DNA of 64,000 nt from Streptomyces sp. NRRL S-340. GTDB taxonomy: Bacteria > Actinomycetota > Actinomycetes > Streptomycetales > Streptomycetaceae. A model generated the notes under the pieces. It did no database searches. It was not told where the DNA came from and saw only the letters and a program-made list of their open reading frames with translations. Shown piece by piece: positions 16,815 through 25,647 of the stretch. Location: assembly GCF_000720185.1 (NCBI RefSeq), contig NZ_JOIY01000002.1:164674-228673 (forward strand), given 5' to 3'. Positions within the stretch are counted from its first letter, which is position 1; the number at the start of each line of letters is the position of its first letter. A program made the translations under genes and the position numbers.

Positions 16815-18581
16815 TTACCCGGCGGTGTGTGCCGGTGAACTCGGTTCCTTGGGGAGGCGGGCGGCGGCCTCCAGCAGCAGGGCGTGGACGAAGGCCTGGG
16901 GGAGATTGCCGCGCAGCTGCCGCTGGGCGACGTCGAACTCCTCCGCGTACAGTCCCGACGATCCGCAGGCGCCGCGGTTGCGTTCGAACCAGCGGTAGGC
17001 GTCGGTCTCGTTGCCCTGCTGGTGCTCGGCGAGCGCCATGGCGAACCCGCACAGCAGGAAGGCTCCCTCGGCCTCCTCCAGGGGCCGGTCGTCGTGCCGG
17101 AAGCGGTACATGTAGTGGTCCTGGGCGAGCTGGTCGCGGCAGGCGGCGAGGGTGGCGCGGGTGCGGGGGTCGTCGGCGGGCAGGGCGCCGCGCAGCGGGG
17201 GCAGCAGCAGCGCGGCGTCGGCCTTGGGGTCGTCGGGGGTGCGCTGCCAGTGGCCGTCGGGGTGCACGCTGGTGGCGGCGGTGTGGGCGAGCAGGGTGTC
17301 GGCGAGCCGGTCGCAGGTGCCGGTTGCCGCGGTGCGCGGTGCCGCCGCGGCCAGGGCGCGCAGTCCGGCGACGCAGGTGAGCCGGCTGTGGGTCCAGTGC
17401 TCGGGGTCCAGTTCCCAGATGCCGGCGTCGGGTTCCCGCCAGCGTTCGGCGATCGCCCGGACCGCGACCTCGGCGGCCCGCTGTCCGTCGGTGTCGAGGC
17501 GGCCGGCGCGTTCGGCGGCGGCGAACAGCAGCAGCGCCTCGCCGAAGCAGTCGAGCTGGAACTGCTTCTCGACGTGGTTGCCGATCCGGCTGGAGCCGCC
17601 GGGGTAGCCGGGCAGGTCCAGCTCGCGCTGGCCGGGGACCGGCCGGCCGTGCACGGTGTAGGCGGGGGCGAGGCCGGGGCCGTCGTCCAGCAGCCGTTCG
17701 CGCACGAAGCGGACGGCGGCGTCCAGGAGTTCGGGGGCGTCCGCGGCGGCAGCCGCCTGCCCGGCCAGGCTCTGGTCGCGGATCCACACGTACCGGTAGT
17801 CGTAGTTGCGGCCCGCCTCGGCGCGTTCGGGCAGGCTGGTGGTGGCCGCGGCGACCATGCCGCCGCCGTGCGTGGTCAGCCCGCGCAGCACGGCGTAGGC
17901 GCGGCGGGCGTCGCCCGGGGCGACGGTCCGGTCCAGGGCGGGCACGCTGCCCCGCCAGGCCTGTTCGGTGGCGGCCCAGGCGTGGCCGGCCCGGGGCGGG
18001 GTGCGGGGCAGCGGCGCGTCGGAGCACTCGAGGACCAGGTCGTGGTGCTCGCCGGGTGCCAGGACCAGGTCGGCGGTCAGGCCCTCGGCGCGGACGGTCG
18101 CCGCCGGGGCGCCCTGCCAGCGCAGCCGGTGGCGGCCGGAGTTGACGTGCCAGACGCCGTCGTCGTCCCGGTGCGGGACGGCGGACGGGGCGCGGCCGTA
18201 GTCGGCGTGCGCGTCCAGGACGACGCGCACGTGCGCGGTGCCGTCGACGGCCATCAGGCGGCGCAGCAGGACGAGGCGGTCCCGCTCGCCGGGGAAGGCG
18301 AGCGCCTCGCGGCACTCGATCACCCCGTCGGTGGTGATCCAGCGGCTGCGCCGGATCAGGGTGCCCTCCTCGTAGTAGCCGCCGGGGACGTACCGGCCGC
18401 GCGGGGTGACGGCGTAGACGCCCCGGCCGCCGATGAGGGAGGCGAAGACGGCGTCGTCGTGCCAGGTGGGCGCGCACAGCCAGTTGACCGCGCCGTCCTG
18501 GCCGATGAGGGCGCCGCGCTCGCCGTCGGCGAGCAGCGCGTAGTCGTGCAGCGCGTGCGGGGGGAAGGATGTGGTGCTCAT
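16815..18581 (-). CDS. Glycoside hydrolase family 15 protein (glucoamylase/trehalase-like)
   Basis: 588-residue cytoplasmic (alpha/alpha)6 glycosidase of the bacterial GH15 group, which includes glucodextranase-like glucoamylases and the trehalases of mycobacteria. The N-terminus has DYALLADGERGALIGQDGAV, the typical beta domain opening; RNYDYRYVWIRDQSL near 290 carries the substrate-site Trp-Ile-Arg-Asp. No signal peptide. First gene of an operon with the SDR and ANTAR-like genes, separated from the upstream TPP enzyme by a strong hairpin. Trehalose or maltodextrin turnover is plausible but not distinguished. Confidence 0.88.
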   Translation of the reverse strand: MSTTSFPPHALHDYALLADGERGALIGQDGAVNWLCAPTWHDDAVFASLIGGRGVYAVTPRGRYVPGGYYEEGTLIRRSRWITTDGVIECREALAFPGERDRLVLLRRLMAVDGTAHVRVVLDAHADYGRAPSAVPHRDDDGVWHVNSGRHRLRWQGAPAATVRAEGLTADLVLAPGEHHDLVLECSDAPLPRTPPRAGHAWAATEQAWRGSVPALDRTVAPGDARRAYAVLRGLTTHGGGMVAAATTSLPERAEAGRNYDYRYVWIRDQSLAGQAAAAADAPELLDAAVRFVRERLLDDGPGLAPAYTVHGRPVPGQRELDLPGYPGGSSRIGNHVEKQFQLDCFGEALLLFAAAERAGRLDTDGQRAAEVAVRAIAERWREPDAGIWELDPEHWTHSRLTCVAGLRALAAAAPRTAATGTCDRLADTLLAHTAATSVHPDGHWQRTPDDPKADAALLLPPLRGALPADDPRTRATLAACRDQLAQDHYMYRFRHDDRPLEEAEGAFLLCGFAMALAEHQQGNETDAYRWFERNRGACGSSGLYAEEFDVAQRQLRGNLPQAFVHALLLEAAARLPKEPSSPAHTAG

Positions 18582-18619
18582 GTCCGCGGGGCCTCACCGT
18601 GTGTCGCGGAGGGCTGTGC

Positions 18620-18653
18620 GGCGGGGGCGGGCACCGCGGCGCCCGCCCCCGCC
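18620..18653 (-). terminator. Strong hairpin between the TPP enzyme and GH15 genes
   Basis: Perfect 13-bp stem GGCGGGGGCGGGC (18620-18632) and GCCCGCCCCCGCC (18641-18653), 8-nt loop. It lies 17 nt downstream of the TPP-enzyme stop. No T-run follows, as usual for this genome. Confidence 0.65.
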
Positions 18654-18669
18654 GTCACCGGACCCTGCC

Positions 18670-20493
18670 TCACCGGCCCTCCTCGGCGCCCGGCCGGTCC
18701 GAGCGGTGCCGGCCGCCGGGCAGGAACTCCTGCACCTTGGCCTTGAAGCCCTGGCGGACCATGCCGGCGCGGTCGCTGTCGCCCTTGAGGACGGAGGTCG
18801 CGGCGGCCTCGATCTGGTCGAGGGTGGCGTGCGGCGGGATGGGCGGCACGGCCGGGTCGGTGACGAAGTCCAGCACGCAGGGCTTGTCGCTGCTGAGCGC
18901 CGTCTCCCAGGCGCCGCGGACGCCGTCCGGTTCCTCGATGCGCATGCCGTTCAGGCCCAGTGAGCGGGCGAAGTCGGCGTAGGCGACGTCGGGGATCGAC
19001 TGGGAGGGCAGGAACTGGGGGGCGCCGGCCATGGCGCGCATCTCCCAGGTGACCTGGTTGAGGTCCTGGTTGTTGAGGACGGCGATGATCAGGCGCGGGT
19101 CCTGCCACTCCTGCCAGTACTTGGCGATGGTGATCAGCTCGGCCATGCCGTTCATCTGCATGGCACCGTCGCCGACCAGGGCGATCGCCGGGCGGTCGCC
19201 GTGCGCGAACTTGGCGCCGATGACGTACGGCACTCCGGGGCCCATCGTGGCGAGCGTGCCGGAGAGCGAGCCGCGCATGGCGCCGCGCAGCTTGAGGTGG
19301 CGGGCGTACCAGTTGGCGGCGGAGCCGGAGTCGGAGGCGAGGATGACGTCGTCGGGCAGGAGGTCGCTCAGGGCGTGCGCGACGTACTCGGGGTTGATGG
19401 GTTCGGCGTCGACGGCGGCCCGCCGCTGCATCACCTCCCACCACCGCGCGACGTCCTTCTCGATGGTCTTGCGCCAGCTCTTGTTCTTGTTCGTCTTGAG
19501 CAGCGGCAGCAGCCGGGTCAGCGTCTCGCGGGCGTCGCCCACGAGGTTCACCTCGAACGGGTAGCGCAGGCCGACCATGTGCGGGTCGATGTCGATCTGC
19601 ACGGCCCGCGCCTGCCCGAACTCCGGCATGAACTGGGTGTACGGGAAGGAGGAGCCGATGACGAGCAGCGTGTCGCAGTTCTCCATCATCTCGTACGACG
19701 GCCTGGTGCCGAGCAGGCCGATCGACCCGGTGACGTAGGGCAGCTCGTCGTCCAGCACGTCCTTGCCGAGCAGCGCCTTGGCGACGCCGGCGTTGAGCCG
19801 GTCGGCCACCGCCATGACCTCCTGCCGGGCTCCGCGCGCGCCCTGCCCGACGAGGATCGCGACCTTCTCGCCCGCGTTGATCACCTCGGCCGCGCGGGTG
19901 AGGTCCTCGTCGGAGGGGACCGGCGCGTAGTGCGGCATGCCGAGGCTGGAGGGGACCATCTTGAAGGCGTGCTCGGGCGGCGAGTAGTCGAGTTCCTGCA
20001 CGTCGGCGGGGATGATCACGGCGCACACCGAGCGGCGGGCCATGGCGGTGCGCATCGCCCGGTCCAGCACGTTGGGCAGCTGCTCGGGGACGGTGACCAT
20101 CTCGCAGAAGTCGGAGGCGACGTCCTTGTACAGGCTCAGCAGGTCGACCTCCTGCTGGTAGGAGCCGCCCATGGCGCTGCGGTTGGTCTGGCCGACGATC
20201 GCGACGACCGGGACGTGGTCGAGCTTGGCGTCGTAGAGGCCGTTGAGCAGGTGGATGGCGCCGGGGCCGGAGGTGGCCGCGCACACGCCGACCTTGCCGG
20301 AGAACTTGGCGTAGCCGACGGCCTCGAACGCGGCCATCTCCTCGTGCCGGGCCTGGATGAACCGGGGGTTGTCGTCGGCCCGGCCCCAGGCGGCGAGCAG
20401 CCCGTTGATGCCGTCGCCGGGGTAGGCGAAGACATACTCCACACCCCAGTCGCGCAGACGCTCGAGGAGGTGGTCGGAGACTTTCTTCGACAT
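18670..20493 (-). CDS. Thiamine-pyrophosphate-dependent enzyme, pyruvate oxidase/acetolactate synthase-like
   Basis: 607-residue TPP enzyme of the PoxB/SpxB superfamily. The N-terminal PYR domain has the catalytic Glu in ARHEEMAAFEAVGYAK near 48-63; the central domain (about 190-330) is the Rossmann-like TPP_enzyme_M; the C-terminal PP domain has GDGAMQMNG near 441 and the paired Asn of NNQD, the Mg-TPP site. Probable role is oxidative decarboxylation of pyruvate, which would suit the upstream lactate-dehydrogenase-like gene, 56 nt away on the same strand. The Shine-Dalgarno AAGG sits inside a small hairpin (20497-20511). Confidence 0.85.
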   Translation of the reverse strand: MSKKVSDHLLERLRDWGVEYVFAYPGDGINGLLAAWGRADDNPRFIQARHEEMAAFEAVGYAKFSGKVGVCAATSGPGAIHLLNGLYDAKLDHVPVVAIVGQTNRSAMGGSYQQEVDLLSLYKDVASDFCEMVTVPEQLPNVLDRAMRTAMARRSVCAVIIPADVQELDYSPPEHAFKMVPSSLGMPHYAPVPSDEDLTRAAEVINAGEKVAILVGQGARGARQEVMAVADRLNAGVAKALLGKDVLDDELPYVTGSIGLLGTRPSYEMMENCDTLLVIGSSFPYTQFMPEFGQARAVQIDIDPHMVGLRYPFEVNLVGDARETLTRLLPLLKTNKNKSWRKTIEKDVARWWEVMQRRAAVDAEPINPEYVAHALSDLLPDDVILASDSGSAANWYARHLKLRGAMRGSLSGTLATMGPGVPYVIGAKFAHGDRPAIALVGDGAMQMNGMAELITIAKYWQEWQDPRLIIAVLNNQDLNQVTWEMRAMAGAPQFLPSQSIPDVAYADFARSLGLNGMRIEEPDGVRGAWETALSSDKPCVLDFVTDPAVPPIPPHATLDQIEAAATSVLKGDSDRAGMVRQGFKAKVQEFLPGGRHRSDRPGAEEGR

Positions 20494-20496
20494 GTG

Positions 20497-20511
20497 CGGA
20501 AAACCTTTCCG
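20497..20511 (-). promoter_or_regulatory. Hairpin enclosing the ribosome binding site of the TPP enzyme
   Basis: On the mRNA CGGAAA - GGU - UUUCCG, a 6-bp stem directly before the ATG at 20493; part of the AAGG Shine-Dalgarno is in the stem and loop. It may lower translation or respond to temperature or protein binding. Confidence 0.3.
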
Positions 20512-20549
20512 GAGAGTGCGTTCTCAGGGCTCGGTCAGGGCGCGCCCGG

Positions 20550-23500
20550 TCAGGGGCGGCGCAGGGAGCGGACGGCTGTCCGGCCGGCCGCGGTGACGGC
20601 CGCCGCGGTCAGCGCCGCGGCGCCCGCGGTGGCCGCCCACCGGGCCGCGCGGGACGGTTCGGCGGGCCGGGTGGCCAGCCGTTCGGGCTGCTCCTGGGGC
20701 AGGTTCCCGTCCAGGCCGAGGGCAAGCACCTCGGCCAGGTGCAGGGCGCGGCGGCCGGTGCCGCCCTGTTCGATCTGGGTGCGGCAGCTGAAGCCGTCGG
20801 CGAGGACCAGGCTGTCGGGGGCGGCCCCGCGGACGGCGGGCAGGACGCCCTGTTCCGCGACGGCCATGGAGACCTCGTGGTGGCCGCGTTCGAAACCGAA
20901 GTTGCCGGCCAGGCCGCAGCAGCCCTCGTCCAGGACGTCGGCGTCGAGGTGGGCGCGGCGCATCAGTTCCCGGTCCGCGTCGAACTTCATGATCGCGTGC
21001 TGGTGGCAGTGGGTCTGCACGGTGGCCTGCCGGGCCAGCTTCGGCGGCTGCCAGCCGTCGGGCGCGTGGTGCACCAGATGCTCGGCGAAGGTGCGCACCT
21101 GCCCGGCGAGCCGCTTGACGTCCAGGTCGGCGGGCATCAGCTCGGTCGCGTCGGAGCGGAAGACGGCCGTGCAGGAGGGTTCCAGGCCGATGATCGGCGT
21201 GCTCGCGTCCAGGTAGGGGCGCAGCACGTCGAGGGAGCGGCGCAGCACCTTCTTGGCGGTGTCGAGCTGCCCGGTGGAGATCCAGGTCAGGCCGCAGCAC
21301 ACCGGTTCGGTGGGGACGGCGACCTCGAAGCCCGCGTCGCGCAGGACCCGTACGGCCGAGATCGCGATGGAGGGGTGGAAGTAGGTGCTGAAGGTGTCGG
21401 GCCACAGCACGACGGTCCGCGGGTCGGCGGGGTCGGGTTCCTCGGCGTCCTGGTCCCGCCACCACTCGAGGAAGGACTGCCGGGCGAACACGGGGGCCTG
21501 CCGCTCCTCGGCCACCCCGGCCAGCGCCTTGCCCGCCCGGGACAGGCCGGGGGCGTGCAGGAGGGTGTTGACCAGGGAGGGGGCGAGGCGGGAGAGGCGG
21601 GCCCACAGCGGCAGCCAGCCCATGGAGTAGTGGGCGGGCGGGCGCAGCCTGCCCTCGTAGTGGTGCGAGAGGAACTCGGCCTTGTAGGTGGCCATGTCGA
21701 CGTTGACCGGGCAGTCCGACTTGCAGCCCTTGCAGGCCAGGCAGAGGTCGAGCGCGTCCTTGACCTCGGTGGAGCGCCAGCCGTCGGTGACCGTGGAGTC
21801 CGCGTGGCCGTCGAGCATCTCGAACAGCAGCCGGGCCCGGCCCCGGGTGGAGTGCTCCTCCTCCCAGGTGGCGCGGTAGGAGGGGCACATCACGCCGCCC
21901 TCGTGGCTGCGGCAGTTGCCGATGCCGACGCAGCGCATCACCGCGCGGGTGAAGGAGTGGTCGTCCTCCGGGTACCCGAAGTGCGTCTCGGGTGTGGCGG
22001 GCCGCCAGTCGGCGCCGAGGCGGAGCTGGCCGTCGACCGGGTTCGGGTCGACGATCTTGCCCGGGTTCATCCGGTTGCCCGGGTCGAACAGCCTCTTCAG
22101 CTCGCCGAACGCGGTCACCAGGCGCGGCCCGAACATCCGTACCAGCAGCTCGCCCCGGGACTGGCCGTCGCCGTGCTCGCCCGACAGCGAGCCGCCGTAG
22201 GAGGAGACGAGGTCGGCGGCGCGCTCCAGGAAGCGCCGGAAGTCGGCGACGCCCTCGGCCGTCTTCAGCCCGAAGGGGATCCGGGTGTGCACACAGCCCT
22301 GCCCGAAGTGCCCGTACAGCGAGGGGTGGTCGTAGTCGAACTCCTCGAACAGCTTCTTCAGGTCGCGCAGGTAGTCGCCGAGGCGCTCGGGCGGCACGGC
22401 GGAGTCCTCCCAGCCCTCCCAGGTCTCCCGGTCGTCCGGGGGCCGCGCGGTCACGCCGAGCCCCGCCTCGCGGGCCTTGAGCATCTCCTGCTCGCGCTCC
22501 GGATCGTCGGAGAAGGCCACGTCCGGGTCCTTCTCGCTGCGGCCGAGGGCGCGCAGCAGGGCGTGCGCCTGCTCGTCGACGGCCTCCTGGCTGTCCCCGC
22601 CGAACTGCACCAGCAGCCAGCTGTCGCCCTTCGGCAGGACGCGCAGGGAGTCGAGGTAGGCGCCCTCCTCGCGCATCAGCTGCGCCATCCGTCCGTCCAG
22701 TGCCTCCAGCTGGCTGGGCGAGCAGTGTTCGAGCACCCGGGAGACGTCGTCCCCGGCCTGGCAGATGTCCTCGTAGCCGAGGACCAGGATCGACTGGTAC
22801 GGCGGCACCGGCACGAGTTCCAGTTCGGCCCGCAGGACCGTCACCAGGGTGCCCTCGCTGCCCACCAGCGCGCGGGCGACGTCGAAGCCGTTCTCGGGCA
22901 GCAGCGAGTCGAGGTTGTAGCCGGAGACCCGGCGCGGGATCTTCGGGTAGCCGCGCCGGATGTCGGCCAGGTACTCGGTGGCGATGCGGTCGAGGCCGGC
23001 GTAGATCTCGGCCTTGCGGCCGCCCTCGGCGGCGATCCGCGCCCGCTCGGCCTCGGAGGTGGGACCCACCCACGTCCGCAGGCCGTCGTAGGTGAGGATC
23101 TCCAGCCGGCGCACGTTGTCGACGGTCTTCCCGTACGCCTGCGCGGACGCGCCGCACGAGTTGTTGCCGATCATGCCGCCGAGCGCGCAGTGGCTGTGGG
23201 TGGAGGGCTTGGGGCCGAACTGGAGACGGTGGTCGGAAAGGCGCCGGTTCAGCTCGTCCAGGACGATGCCGGGTTCGACCACGCAGGTGCGGGCGTCGGG
23301 GTCGACGGAGATCAGCGCGTGGCAGTACTTGGTCCAGTCGATGACGACGGCGGTGTTCGTGGACTGCCCGGCCAGGCTGGTGCCGCCGCCGCGGGAGAGG
23401 ACCGGGGCGCCGAACCGGGCGCACACCGCGACCGCCTCCGCGCCCGCCTCCACGGTGCGGGGCACGACCACGCCGAGCGGCACCTGGCGGTAGTTGGAGC

Positions 23501-23627
23501 CGTCCGTGACGTACGCGCCTCTGCTCCCGGCGTCGAACCGGACCTCGGCGTCCACGGACTCGCGCAGCGCCGCCTCCAGGGCGGTGACGTCCACCGCGGG
23601 GGCGTCGAGCGGGGGTGTACGACTCAT
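20550..23627 (-). CDS. FAD-linked oxidase / Fe-S protein, D-lactate (glycolate) dehydrogenase-like
   Basis: 1025-residue protein combining an FAD-binding PCMH domain (about 35-230, motif SRGGGTSLAGQ near 80), a FAD-oxidase C-terminal domain (about 240-560), two cysteine cluster motifs (CVGIGNCRSHEGGVMCPS near 602 and CLACKGCKSDCPVN near 660) and a CCG domain ending CCGLAGNFGFE near 910. This is the fused Dld/GlcDF architecture that oxidises 2-hydroxyacids to ketoacids and feeds quinone. The last 35 residues form an alanine-rich hydrophobic segment ending in RSLRRP, possibly a membrane anchor. ATG 23627 was chosen as it precedes the conserved domain; the upstream frame is low-complexity. Confidence 0.87.
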   Translation of the reverse strand: MSRTPPLDAPAVDVTALEAALRESVDAEVRFDAGSRGAYVTDGSNYRQVPLGVVVPRTVEAGAEAVAVCARFGAPVLSRGGGTSLAGQSTNTAVVIDWTKYCHALISVDPDARTCVVEPGIVLDELNRRLSDHRLQFGPKPSTHSHCALGGMIGNNSCGASAQAYGKTVDNVRRLEILTYDGLRTWVGPTSEAERARIAAEGGRKAEIYAGLDRIATEYLADIRRGYPKIPRRVSGYNLDSLLPENGFDVARALVGSEGTLVTVLRAELELVPVPPYQSILVLGYEDICQAGDDVSRVLEHCSPSQLEALDGRMAQLMREEGAYLDSLRVLPKGDSWLLVQFGGDSQEAVDEQAHALLRALGRSEKDPDVAFSDDPEREQEMLKAREAGLGVTARPPDDRETWEGWEDSAVPPERLGDYLRDLKKLFEEFDYDHPSLYGHFGQGCVHTRIPFGLKTAEGVADFRRFLERAADLVSSYGGSLSGEHGDGQSRGELLVRMFGPRLVTAFGELKRLFDPGNRMNPGKIVDPNPVDGQLRLGADWRPATPETHFGYPEDDHSFTRAVMRCVGIGNCRSHEGGVMCPSYRATWEEEHSTRGRARLLFEMLDGHADSTVTDGWRSTEVKDALDLCLACKGCKSDCPVNVDMATYKAEFLSHHYEGRLRPPAHYSMGWLPLWARLSRLAPSLVNTLLHAPGLSRAGKALAGVAEERQAPVFARQSFLEWWRDQDAEEPDPADPRTVVLWPDTFSTYFHPSIAISAVRVLRDAGFEVAVPTEPVCCGLTWISTGQLDTAKKVLRRSLDVLRPYLDASTPIIGLEPSCTAVFRSDATELMPADLDVKRLAGQVRTFAEHLVHHAPDGWQPPKLARQATVQTHCHQHAIMKFDADRELMRRAHLDADVLDEGCCGLAGNFGFERGHHEVSMAVAEQGVLPAVRGAAPDSLVLADGFSCRTQIEQGGTGRRALHLAEVLALGLDGNLPQEQPERLATRPAEPSRAARWAATAGAAALTAAAVTAAGRTAVRSLRRP

Positions 23628-23753
23628 CAGCGGCAACCGCCTTCCTGGACCGTGCGGGGGCGTACCGGCGACCCGGGCCTGCCGGCTCCGTGGCCGGTCG
23701 CCGGCGCTGCCGGGGTGGCGGGCCCGTGCCGCCGACGCTCCCCCGGGTACCCG

Positions 23754-23772
23754 CCCTTGCAGTGTGCAAGGG
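23754..23772. promoter_or_regulatory. Palindrome upstream of the FAD/Fe-S gene
   Basis: CCCTTGCA-GTG-TGCAAGGG, a perfect 8-bp dyad, followed on the plus strand by a T-run (23776-23780). It sits 127 bp before the FAD/Fe-S gene, in a region with no plus-strand gene. An operator for that gene is the likelier reading; a terminator for plus-strand RNA is the alternative. Confidence 0.45.
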
Positions 23773-24068
23773 TGCTTTTTCCGGCGCGCGCCGGACCGGG
23801 GCCGCCGGACGCCTTCACGGCCCTGCGCGGGCAAGGCGCACGCCCCCCGGCACGCACCCGGCGCCGCGCGCCGGCCCGGCGCGCTGCGCCACCGCACCGG
23901 TCCGGCGAGCCGGGCACACCGGCGACGCGGCCGACCGGCCGACGCTGGGCCGATCGGGTGAGGGGCGGGGCGGGAACGGCGCGAGGCGGGAACGGCACGA
24001 GGACGACGGCCTGTGCGGGCGACGGACGAGGAGAGGCGGGGGACGGACCGGGAGGAGGAGGCGCACAC

Positions 24069-24172
24069 CGAGAGGGGGGACGGACGCCGAGAGGGGGGAC
24101 GGACGGGGAGGAGAGGCGCACGTCGAGAGGGGGGACGGACGCCGAGAGGGGGAAGCGGACGCCGAGAGGGGT
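24069..24172. repeat. Tandem repeat array, 19-bp unit
   Basis: Five copies of a unit starting CGAGAGGGGGGACGGA at 24069, 24088, 24124, 24143 and 24163 (last two imperfect). The pair at 24069/24088 recurs at 24124/24143, giving a 55-bp higher-order period. Plus strand is almost all purines apart from C. Confidence 0.75.
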
Positions 24173-24396
24173 GCCGCCGGGACGGAGGTGGAGATCGTCG
24201 CCCCCCTCGTGCACCGCGCTCAGCGCCCTCACCGCCCTCGGCGCGCGGCGCCCCCCGCCGCGGGATCCGGCAGCTTCAGGGGTTCGTGAGCGGGGTCACC
24301 GCGGTGGTCGGGTCGTACGGCGGCGCCGCGGCGGTCGGCGACCGCGCGGTCCGTCGTTCACGGCCGCGGCGGCGTCGCGGAGGGAGCCGTACCGGC

Positions 24397-25458
24397 TCAG
24401 CGGTCGCCGTGCTGGCGGCGGATCCGGTCGGCCACCTCGTTGTGCTCGGTCTCCCACCAGGGGCGCACCCGCTCGGGCGCGGGCGGTGCGGCCGGTCGCG
24501 GTGCCGGGGCACCGTCCGCCGAGCCGGCTGCCGAGACGCCCGCCGTCGCGACCGCCGTGCCCCGCTCCTGGTCCAGGCGCCGGTCGAGGGCCGCGTTCTG
24601 GATGCGTTCGGCGCGGGCCCACTGCGCGAGGACGGCCAGCAGGAAGGGCAGCGCGACCAGTTCCGCGATGCTGAGCATGGCCCCGCCGCCGACCTGCTGG
24701 TCGTGGCGGACGTCGGGGGCCCAGGCGGGAGCGTGGTGGAGGTACCAGGCGCCGGCGATCAGCGTGCCGTGGGTCATGACCACGACGCCCGGCACCGCGT
24801 CGACGAGGCCGTCCAGGAAGACGAGCGCGGCACGGACCGGGTGCGTGCACCAGGCGGGCAGGGTCTGCTCCCGGGTCAGCACCGGGACGACGAACAGGCA
24901 CCCGGCCGCCAGCAGGTGCAGGTACATCAGCTGGTGCAGCCAGCCCACCCGCAGTGCGGTGGCGAAGTACGGCGTGAAGTAGACGACCAGTTCGGTGGTG
25001 AGCACCAGCGCCGTGCTGACCAGCGGAAAGGTCAGCACGCGCACGACCCGGCCGGTGACGGCCCGCCGGACCCGGGCCGCCCGCGGCTCGGGCAGTGCCT
25101 CGACGGCGAGCCGCAGCGGGTCACCGAGGGCGAGACCGAGCGGCGCGAGCAGGTCCAGCAGGACGTTCTGCACGGCGGCCGGCCAGAACAGGACGTGGTC
25201 GTAGACGGCCAGCGCCGACATCGTCGCCACCACCAGCGAGCCGAGCCCCAGCAGCACGAACGCGGCGAGCCGGGCCACCGGCCAGGACCCGCCCCGCCGG
25301 CGCAGCCGCAGCACGCCCCACCCGTAGAGCCCGCCGAGGACGGCCACCAGGACCAGGGCGGGCACGTCCGGCTGCCACGAGGTGAGCAGTCCGCCCACCG
25401 TCGGCTCCGCCAGGTGCCCCGCCGGCAGCGACATGCCGGTCATCGCGTCCGCCGTCAT
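24397..25458 (-). CDS. ctaG: Cytochrome c oxidase assembly protein, CtaG/caa3 family
   Basis: 353-residue polytopic membrane protein of the caa3-type CtaG family, which helps build the copper site of cytochrome oxidase. About seven hydrophobic helices lie between residues 20 and 290; characteristic blocks are YDHVLFWPAAVQNVLLDLLA near 98-117, GWLHQLMYLHLLAAGC near 185 and the HGTLIAGAWYLH segment near 240. The cytoplasmic C-terminal tail is Ala/Pro-rich and ends in a charged WWETEHNEVADRIRRQHGDR stretch. ATG 25458 follows GAAGGAGA on the minus strand. The in-frame 50-codon extension overlaps the hairpin at 25525-25569 and was rejected. Confidence 0.86.
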   Translation of the reverse strand: MTADAMTGMSLPAGHLAEPTVGGLLTSWQPDVPALVLVAVLGGLYGWGVLRLRRRGGSWPVARLAAFVLLGLGSLVVATMSALAVYDHVLFWPAAVQNVLLDLLAPLGLALGDPLRLAVEALPEPRAARVRRAVTGRVVRVLTFPLVSTALVLTTELVVYFTPYFATALRVGWLHQLMYLHLLAAGCLFVVPVLTREQTLPAWCTHPVRAALVFLDGLVDAVPGVVVMTHGTLIAGAWYLHHAPAWAPDVRHDQQVGGGAMLSIAELVALPFLLAVLAQWARAERIQNAALDRRLDQERGTAVATAGVSAAGSADGAPAPRPAAPPAPERVRPWWETEHNEVADRIRRQHGDR

Positions 25459-25524
25459 GCGTATCGGTCTCCTTCGCCCACCGGGGGACGAGTCGGTACA
25501 GGTCCCCCGGGACGGTAGCGCCCC

Positions 25525-25569
25525 GCGCCCCCGCGTCCGGCGGCGGGGTGCCGCCGGACGCGGGGGCGC
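25525..25569 (-). terminator. 20-bp perfect stem-loop
   Basis: Arms 25525-25544 and 25550-25569 are perfect inverted copies with loop GGGGT. It lies 79 bp beyond the stop of the FAD-protein gene and 67 bp before ctaG, so it probably ends transcription of the former. It is one of the two longest perfect stems noticed in the window. Confidence 0.7.
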
Positions 25570-25647
25570 GCGGCCGGTGCGGATCCGGGGGCACACCCCG
25601 TCGGTCACACCGGCCGTCAGTCACACAGCGCCCGTCGGCCCCTCCGG

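Larger units (their letters stand above)
23628..24396. other. 769-bp gene-free region
   Basis: Lies between the FAD/Fe-S gene and ctaG. It contains the palindrome at 23754-23772 and the purine-rich repeat array at 24069-24172. Open frames on both strands here are proline/arginine-rich or repetitive and have no recognisable domain, so none was called. Confidence 0.55.

Noticed and set aside
23627..24232. Minus-strand frame of about 200 codons upstream of the FAD/Fe-S gene
   Set aside because: Translation of the tandem repeat and GC-rich spacer (PPLGVR-type repeats); no start signal and no domain.
20739..24674. Very long plus-strand open frame opposite the FAD/Fe-S gene and ctaG
   Set aside because: Open only because of high G+C at third positions of the minus-strand genes; composition is Gly/Ala/Arg-rich with no domain, while the minus-strand proteins are clearly conserved.
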